Source: Baffinella frigidus
Lineage: Eukaryota; Cryptophyceae; Cryptomonadales; Baffinellaceae
Direction of reading: 5' to 3'
Assembly: GCA_026770585.1 (NCBI GenBank)
Contig: MU647503.1
Span: forward strand, 4,699-14,858
Length of the DNA: 10,160 bases
Shown: piece by piece, positions 4,821-10,160 of the stretch
How positions within the stretch are numbered: position 1 is the first letter of the stretch
Layout: every line of letters starts with the position of its first letter
Made by a program: the position numbers and the translations under genes
The notes under the pieces: generated by a model
Told to the model about the DNA's origin: nothing
Database searches by the model: none
Seen by the model: the letters and a program-made list of their open reading frames with translations, nothing else

Positions 4821-7800
4821 TTCCTGCACCAGAAGGCCGGCTGTCCCCGTCGGCTCGGGGGGGCCTGAATTGACGAGCCTCCAGCCGGGGGGGGAAGCCT
4901 CCCTCGGCCGATGGTTCGGGGGGGGAGAGGACTTTCAGCATGGTGATGAGGAGGGCGACGACGATCACGATCGCGCTGATCAGGGCGGGTGCTGAGATGT
5001 GCAGCCATGTCAACGGCGTGACGTCTTGGTGCGTCGAAACTGCTGCCGAGAGCGTGATCTGGGAGGCCGTGATCACCCCTGTGAGGGAGGTGCCTCGCAG
5101 GTGGGCGAGGGCGTGGGTTCCCAGGACGTGCGAGGCTGCCAGCAGGCTGATCAGCGTCGAGCGCGCCAGCGGCGCGGTGGTGCGGGAGCTGTGCGGCGTG
5201 TAGCCCGAGTGCCGGCGCCTGTCAGGCGTTGGCGTCGACGGTGCGTCTCCGAGGCGTTGCTTCTTGGGGTGGGTTCGCCCGTCGTTTGCGCGGGGTGCTG
5301 ACGGCGGGGGCGGACTGCGCGAGCGGGGGCGTTGGTGTCCGCAGATGCACTTGTGCGTTTCGCGAAGGCACCCTTGGCACATTGGGGAAGGGTCCACCTC
5401 GGTGAGGGTGTGCCCGGCCTCGTCCTCTGCGTCCGGAGATAGCGTAAGCGCGTAAAGCTGTCGCCCTTCGTGAATGGAGGCCTTCACGATTGTGGGTTCG
5501 TCGAGCAGGAGCGCGATGGCCGTCTCCACCCCATTGTAGTGCACGTAGCCGAGGGCGGTGCGTGCGTGTAGGGTAATGTTGGTCAGTTCGGCTTGAGTTG
5601 CCTGGGCGGTGTTGTCTGTCAAGCTGGAGATGGCCGTGAAGACGGCGTGGGCGATGCGCGCTGGGCCCGCCGGTGGCAGTAACCCGTTGGCGGGGAACTG
5701 TCCCTCGAGGTGCCCTGTGCTCTGCAGGATGTGGCGCGCGTATTGGGTGGCGGCGTCTCCGAGGCGAGACCAAGTGATGGGGCGGTCGCATGTAGCGCAC
5801 TGTCGTTTCCACCCGGTGCTTCCCTGGTCGGCTTGGATCATGCCGACGTGTTCTTCGCCCCGTGCCCCTCGGAGGCGTTGGTTCGGTCCGTCGCCGGGCT
5901 GCGCTCCGAAGGGGGCGTAGCGCACGAGCGGGTTGTCTCCATCAGGGAGGTTGCAGAGGCTCTGGTCGTCGAGGGCGTGGCGCAGCACACGGTCGAGGTC
6001 GTCGCTGCCGGCGTGCTGGCCGACCAGGTTTTGTGCTTGCAACAGGATCGTCGACGCTGCGAGGCCGACATTGTTGTGCTGGGGCGAATCGAAGGTTTCC
6101 TCGACGATCTGGTGCAGTGCGAGCGCGAGTTCGCCATCGGTGATCCGCTCGTGGGGCGAGGTGGTAGCACGCTGCGGGGGCGGGCAGCCGACTCCCCCGT
6201 AGGGGGCAAGGCCGTACATTCTGATCCCGTCGGGCGTGCGCCAGTGCCGGAGCCGGTGGTCCCGAATCAGGATGTCGGACTGGTCTGTCACGTGGTGCAC
6301 GTTCAGGGTGTAGCCGCGGATCGCGTTGTTGATCAGGGCGGCGTACACCTTCGGGAATAGCTCCTGGTGCGTGCAGCCGTAGGGGCCCTCCCGACGATGC
6401 TGACGCACGATGTCCAGGAGGTGCTGCTGAATCATTGCGGTGGGTGCTCGGGGCTGGCTCGGCGCTGCGGCGGGCGGCAAGCGGTTGACCACGGAGGACG
6501 CCTGGCGGCTCACCACGGAGGGCGTGCGAGATGGTGGAGGCGCCAGAGGTGTTGGGCGGGGCCTGACGGGGGCGCCTCGGGGTGCTGCCAGCTGTGCCGG
6601 AGATGGGGCTCCCAGGTTGCCCGATGGATCGTCGCGGTGGTTGTATCCTCCCAGGATCAGGTAGCGGGTTTCCGTTGAGGTCGGGTAGCCCGCTGGCTGT
6701 CGAAGGTGCGGCAAGTCGCGCAGGATCTCTTGTGCCTTCAGATCGGCGACGGTGTCGATGATGACGGAGTGGTTGACTGAAGGCGTAAGTCCCGCGATGA
6801 TCTCCTCGACTGTTGCGCCACGGGCGTCTACGGAAGTGATGCAGTGGATGATGCGCAGGATACGCATGCGGATGGAGACGGATTCCTCGCCGAGGATCAG
6901 AGCCTGCAGGTGCTGCGTGTGTAGGCTCTCGGCTGTGTCCACTCGCGCCGAGCGTGAGGGTGCAGTCGGCGGTGGGTGTCGCTTGGTGTCCGGGGAGGCG
7001 GGGGCCGCCGGATGGTTGCTTCTGCCGTCCGCCCGGGGTTCGCGTTTCCGAGGCTGGTGCACAAGGTCCCGGGGGTCGCGAGGCGCATACACCGGGCGCA
7101 TGTCGTGTGGCGAGTCATGACGAGGGACGTGCCCCGAGGTGATCAGGCTGCGCAGGGCTGAGGCGAATTCGGGGGTCGTCAGCGTCTCCTCCTCGTTGAG
7201 GATGTCGGCTGTGATGATCCGAAGTTCGTCGGCGCCGCGGCTGTGGAGCTCGGTTGAGGTGTTGGTGTGGCCGGATGCCACAGCTTGCAGGATGGCCCCC
7301 TTCAAGCGTTCGAGCCGGCAGTCGCGCGGGTTGTGGACCCACGTCATTGTCGGCTCCGTGGTCCGCACCATCTTCCTGCATTGGTTGCAGTACACTGAGT
7401 GGCTGCCGGTGGCCTCCGCTGGAGATCTCGGAGGCGGCGGTCCTGCCGGGGGGGGCATAATGCGGCTGGCCGGGTGCTCCGGCGGAGCTGCGGAGGCCTT
7501 CACGGTGGTCCGGTAGGCGAGTGCGATGGAGCCCGCGCGAAGGGCGCTTTCCATTGCTTCCCGGTTGCTTTGCGGACCTTCCGTCTCGAAGTAGGACCGC
7601 GCCATAGGGATCATCGTGAAGGTGTCTGGTCCTTGGAGCTGGGCCCAGCCGTTGCGCAGGAGCCCTTCGATGCGGCCGGCAATGGCGGTCGCGTCTTCCT
7701 GCAGTGTCAGCTTGCTAGCGTGGCGTTGCATGTCCTTGCGGGTGAGGCCGCGCCGGTTGACGTACAGCATGTGGAGGAGGGCTTGGGTCGCGGAGCCGGT

Positions 7801-9342
7801 GCGGATAAGGCTGGTGTGTAGCGGCAGCGGGACGTCGGTCGCGTTGTCTGTCGGAACAGGGGCCCCCCTCGGGGCTTGCCGGTCCTGTGTGGCTCTCGGC
7901 GGGGCAGCGGGTGCGATCTGGCGGTGCGGTCGCGATGCTGCCGCCGTCGGTGCCGTGGCTTGAAGCTCGACGGAGGGCAGCGCCAGGCGTGGCGGTGCGG
8001 AACTCGACGCTTCCGGAGGTCTGGGGTCGGCCGGTGCGCGGGACATCATGTTGAAGGAGGCGTCGTCGAGGACCGTGTTCTTCAGAGCGAGAAGTGCCGC
8101 GAAGGATTGAAAGCTCGGGGGAGCTTGGTGTACGTACCGCTCATGTGCCTGCTTCGCCTGAACTACGGCGTCCACCGCGTCCTTGGCGACCTGCTGTGCG
8201 TTGGAGTAGTTGTGCGTGTGCCGCATCGGGATGTTGCCGTACAGGTCCTCGATGATGTCGATCAGGGCTCGCTCACTCTCCTCCAGACTGTGAAGGAGGG
8301 CCTGCGCCTCGGGGTCGGCCTCGCGTAGCGCGCGCTTGGAGTGAAGCTGCTGCGGCACTGCGAGGTCCGTCGTCGGCTCGTGGGAGCGCGGGACGATTCC
8401 GCCCGGGAAGTTCGGGCAGATGGTGAGGTGGCGTTCCCAGCGGGCCTCGTTGGGGCCGTTGTGGAATCCTGGATCGCTGTTCTGGTCGATGATGGCCGTG
8501 CGGACGCAGCAGTAAGGGCACACGTGGTGTGCGCTCTGTGCGTTTGCGTTGAAGGGGCGGTTCGAGGGCGGCGAGATGTTGTCGAGGTCGATGCCGAAGG
8601 CGACCAGGTCCCGGGCCAGGGCGCTGATGCGGCTTTCGGCGTCGGAGAGCGACCGCTGGTGCGTGTCGAAGGACTGCTGCGACAGGGCCTCGACCACGTC
8701 GGCGGTCTTCTCAAAGGAGGTCTTCACGTCCTCAGCCAGGGACTGACCCTGCGTGACGAGCTCTGGGCACAAGCTCGAGACCACCGCGGCGGCGATGGTG
8801 TTCTGGAGTGTTGTGTTGAGTAGCGAGGCGAAGGTCACGGCCTCGCTGTTGGCGTCCGCGCGGTGATCTTCCTTGGTCTTGCGCTTGTCCAGGAGGTTGT
8901 CCAGCGCCGTGTCGTCGAGGGATGAGGGCGGCGGAAAGTCGGGGCTGTGGGGCGTTCTGTCGCCAGCGGTGTCCGTGGGAGCGGGGCTCGGGGGCGAGGT
9001 ACTGGCTGTGCTCGGGCCGCCGGAGGGGAGGTCGGTTCGGCGGGCGTCAGAGAGCCGACTGATGATCGAGGCGGCGTTCGCGTGGCTGGGCCTGCGGCGC
9101 AGGTTCCCGTCTGATTCCAGAATCACTCCCTGCCTGACGAGGCGGGTGATGGTGCCGTCGATGGCGGGCACGCCGATGCCGGCCTCACTCATGTCGGCGA
9201 TACCCAGGATGTCGGAGTAGACGGTGTCACGGTCAATGGTGTCAGGCGCCGTATTGACGATGTGGGTTACGACGGCGCTGAGGGCCTCGGTGGCTTCGCT
9301 GATGTTCATGATCTTCGTGGGGCTTGCGCCGGAGAGGTTCAT
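4669..9342 (-). CDS. Multi-winged-helix, zinc-motif, membrane-anchored protein (novel)
   Basis: The frame is 1557 codons without a stop. The start chosen is the ATG at 9342 (A at -3). Another ATG is 11 codons in. Winged-helix-like modules can be seen at about residues 15-85, 512-585, 676-755, 824-898, 970-1048, 1065-1145 and 1226-1300. Several end in a strand with Tyr, such as RYLIL or RMYGLAPYG. Metal-type motifs: C275, C278, H305, C309; C652, C655, H670, C675; C1182, C1185, H1204, H1211; C1322, C1325, H1330, C1332, C1334. Residues 195-250 look coiled, linkers are Pro/Ala-rich, and HPKKQRL near 1358-1364 is basic. A membrane helix covers about 1453-1472. The last 80 or so residues are Arg-rich shadow, so the true protein probably continues in another frame. 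Function unknown; DNA binding is inferred from the modules. Confidence 0.8.
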   Translation of the reverse strand: MNLSGASPTKIMNISEATEALSAVVTHIVNTAPDTIDRDTVYSDILGIADMSEAGIGVPAIDGTITRLVRQGVILESDGNLRRRPSHANAASIISRLSDARRTDLPSGGPSTASTSPPSPAPTDTAGDRTPHSPDFPPPSSLDDTALDNLLDKRKTKEDHRADANSEAVTFASLLNTTLQNTIAAAVVSSLCPELVTQGQSLAEDVKTSFEKTADVVEALSQQSFDTHQRSLSDAESRISALARDLVAFGIDLDNISPPSNRPFNANAQSAHHVCPYCCVRTAIIDQNSDPGFHNGPNEARWERHLTICPNFPGGIVPRSHEPTTDLAVPQQLHSKRALREADPEAQALLHSLEESERALIDIIEDLYGNIPMRHTHNYSNAQQVAKDAVDAVVQAKQAHERYVHQAPPSFQSFAALLALKNTVLDDASFNMMSRAPADPRPPEASSSAPPRLALPSVELQATAPTAAASRPHRQIAPAAPPRATQDRQAPRGAPVPTDNATDVPLPLHTSLIRTGSATQALLHMLYVNRRGLTRKDMQRHASKLTLQEDATAIAGRIEGLLRNGWAQLQGPDTFTMIPMARSYFETEGPQSNREAMESALRAGSIALAYRTTVKASAAPPEHPASRIMPPPAGPPPPRSPAEATGSHSVYCNQCRKMVRTTEPTMTWVHNPRDCRLERLKGAILQAVASGHTNTSTELHSRGADELRIITADILNEEETLTTPEFASALRSLITSGHVPRHDSPHDMRPVYAPRDPRDLVHQPRKREPRADGRSNHPAAPASPDTKRHPPPTAPSRSARVDTAESLHTQHLQALILGEESVSIRMRILRIIHCITSVDARGATVEEIIAGLTPSVNHSVIIDTVADLKAQEILRDLPHLRQPAGYPTSTETRYLILGGYNHRDDPSGNLGAPSPAQLAAPRGAPVRPRPTPLAPPPSRTPSVVSRQASSVVNRLPPAAAPSQPRAPTAMIQQHLLDIVRQHRREGPYGCTHQELFPKVYAALINNAIRGYTLNVHHVTDQSDILIRDHRLRHWRTPDGIRMYGLAPYGGVGCPPPQRATTSPHERITDGELALALHQIVEETFDSPQHNNVGLAASTILLQAQNLVGQHAGSDDLDRVLRHALDDQSLCNLPDGDNPLVRYAPFGAQPGDGPNQRLRGARGEEHVGMIQADQGSTGWKRQCATCDRPITWSRLGDAATQYARHILQSTGHLEGQFPANGLLPPAGPARIAHAVFTAISSLTDNTAQATQAELTNITLHARTALGYVHYNGVETAIALLLDEPTIVKASIHEGRQLYALTLSPDAEDEAGHTLTEVDPSPMCQGCLRETHKCICGHQRPRSRSPPPPSAPRANDGRTHPKKQRLGDAPSTPTPDRRRHSGYTPHSSRTTAPLARSTLISLLAASHVLGTHALAHLRGTSLTGVITASQITLSAAVSTHQDVTPLTWLHISAPALISAIVIVVALLITMLKVLSPPEPSAEGGFPPRLEARQFRPPRADGDSRPSGAGNAADVLRERRRLRRTTPASTPVLRSNGAVRPERGVRRGRDLPEPQRGDRL
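4857..4925 (-). other. Frame-change zone with three G/C runs
   Basis: Plus-strand G runs of 7, 8 and 8 lie at 4857-4863, 4887-4894 and 4918-4925. Coding-like sequence of the 1557-residue frame ends about here, right after the membrane segment. Coding-like sequence of the next frame begins by about 4830, shifted by one base. A length error in one run, a true one-base change, ribosomal slippage or a small intron could each account for it. The candidate intron runs 4932-4824, starts GTCCTC, ends TGCAG and is 109 bases long. Confidence 0.6.
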
Positions 9343-9403
9343 GTTGTTGAGGGGAAGCTCGGCGCCCGTGGTGGAGCGGCGAGGGCGCGGTGGTTCGGCG
9401 GTT
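9343..9403 (-). promoter_or_regulatory. 5' flank of the large gene
   Basis: The sequence directly upstream of the ATG is GC-rich on the coding strand, after AACAAC next to the start. I see no TATA box within 300 bases on the minus strand. A start from a GC-rich, TATA-less promoter, perhaps within the neighbouring hairpin repeats that carry TGACGT, is possible. Confidence 0.25.
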
Positions 9404-9539
9404 GGAGGACGGCGCCCGTGTGGGAGTGGTCGGGGCGCCGCGTGTGACGTGGCGCTGCGATCGACGGGATCGGAGGACGACGCCCGTGTGGGAGTGGTCG
9501 GGGCGCCGTGTGTGACGTGGCGCTGCGGTGGCGCGACGT
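9404..9539. repeat. Right copies of GC-rich hairpin repeat with TGACGT
   Basis: Two copies with a 68-base period start at 9404 and 9472. Each has the 29-base hairpin (arms at 9411-9417/9433-9439 and 9479-9485/9501-9507, the second with one mismatch), then GTGTGACGTGGCGCTGCG. A partial third copy begins near 9361. TGACGT is a bZIP/CRE core. They lie 60-200 bases upstream of the large gene's start and have a relative at 3278, so they may be a promoter-proximal element shared by neighbouring genes. Confidence 0.85.
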
Positions 9540-9991
9540 GCTCTCCCCCCTCCGGTGGGGGCTGAGCGCGAGTGGTCTGTGACCACCGCGCGTCCCGGGC
9601 CTCTGTGGGTGAGGGGAGGGGAGACTAGCTGTCTGGCGACTTGGGGCGTGGGTGGCGCGTTGTGGCCGGCCGGTTGTAGTCGGATCTGGTGCCTGATGGG
9701 GGTTGGTTCGGGCGGGGTTCGCGTGTCAGAGTTTGGGCGTTGCTTTTTGTTAAATTTGTTTGGTAGTGGTGCGTGCTTTGGGCACCTGTTTGTTGTTGCT
9801 GTAGGTGTCTGTGCAATTCTCGACAGGGGCAGCCGCGTAGGGGTGCTGTCGTTTCCGAGAGTTTTTAGTTTTGTTGCTTGCTTGACTTTCTGCGAGGATT
9901 TTTCGTTTTGTGAGAATGATTCGGAGGGTGTGTACCTGGTGTGTGTTTGCTTTCTTCAGCCACGATGGTTTCGTCAGCTTCCCTAGTTGCG
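9540..9991. other. No recognisable gene; T-rich stretch
   Basis: A small hairpin, GTGGT-CTGTG-ACCAC, occurs near 9571-9585. After about 9730 the plus strand becomes T-rich and much less GC-rich than the gene. A 152-residue plus frame covers it, but its low-complexity composition does not persuade me that it is coding. Confidence 0.5.
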
Positions 9992-10160
9992 GGAACTGTG
10001 GCAGGGCTTAGAGGGAATACCCCTGTAGTCTCATAAGTTTTTGAGTTGCCGGAACTGTGGCAGAGCTGAGAGGGAATACCCCTGAACTGCGGCAGGGCTT
10101 AGAGGGAATACCCCTGTAGTCTCATAAGGTTTTGAGTTGCCGGGACTGTGGCAGAGCTGA
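9992..10160. repeat. Right-edge tandem repeat, 91-base period
   Basis: GGAACTGTGGCAG-type starts occur at 9992, 10051, 10083 and 10142, giving alternating 59- and 32-base units. The long unit includes GTAGTCTCATAAG and TTTTGAGTTGCC, which the short one lacks. Both contain AGAGGGAATACCCCTG with a small GGG-AATA-CCC hairpin. The array continues beyond the right edge of the window. Confidence 0.93.

Noticed and set aside
5710-6360. 216-residue plus-strand frame within the large gene
   Set aside because: It is antisense to the minus-strand gene, and long frames on the opposite strand are expected in GC-rich coding DNA. The minus frame has the domain-like features.
3278-9539. Retrotransposon LTR pair
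   Set aside because: The shared flanking repeat is short, unequal in copy number and lacks TG...CA ends, a primer-binding site or polyprotein motifs such as reverse transcriptase.

Overview
The window looks like nuclear DNA of a eukaryote, possibly an animal, or a large eukaryotic DNA virus copied into one. The evidence is TA and GA microsatellites, a canonical heat-shock element array, TATA boxes and splice-like signals, with no bacterial-style gene packing or ribosome binding sites. I cannot name the organism. Base composition changes sharply: the left third is mixed, while about 3.2-9.6 kb is strongly GC-rich and holds the only convincing coding sequence, all on the minus strand.

Layout. 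At 1-1260, two arrays of a 24/27/30-base tandem repeat flank a 48-base foldback around TA and GA tracts. The same interval holds a six-unit heat-shock element, a second three-unit one, and a 65-base direct duplication. The right array runs into a TATA box at 1256, followed by a hairpin-rich stretch and a strong splice-donor sequence. At 1415-3540 I find no convincing gene, but there are several perfect hairpins and a 60-base repeat family. At 3673-9342 there is a very long intronless minus-strand coding region. At 9343-10160 lie GC-rich hairpin repeats, which also occur once on the far side of the gene, then a T-rich stretch and a 91-base tandem repeat.

The main gene encodes 1557 residues in one frame. 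It appears to carry about seven winged-helix-like modules, four Cys/His metal-binding motifs, Pro-rich linkers, a basic nuclear-localisation-like stretch and one clear membrane segment near residue 1453. Just after that segment three G-runs occur (G on the plus strand) and the coding signal moves to another frame. About 840 bases later it moves back to the first. The net shift is zero, so the whole 5.7 kb may be one gene of about 1890 codons broken by two compensating one-base changes. A small intron at the first break, or two overlapping genes, would also fit. I recognise no known family. A structural or DNA-binding protein of an endogenous large DNA virus or a giant mobile element is my best guess, and it is inference only.
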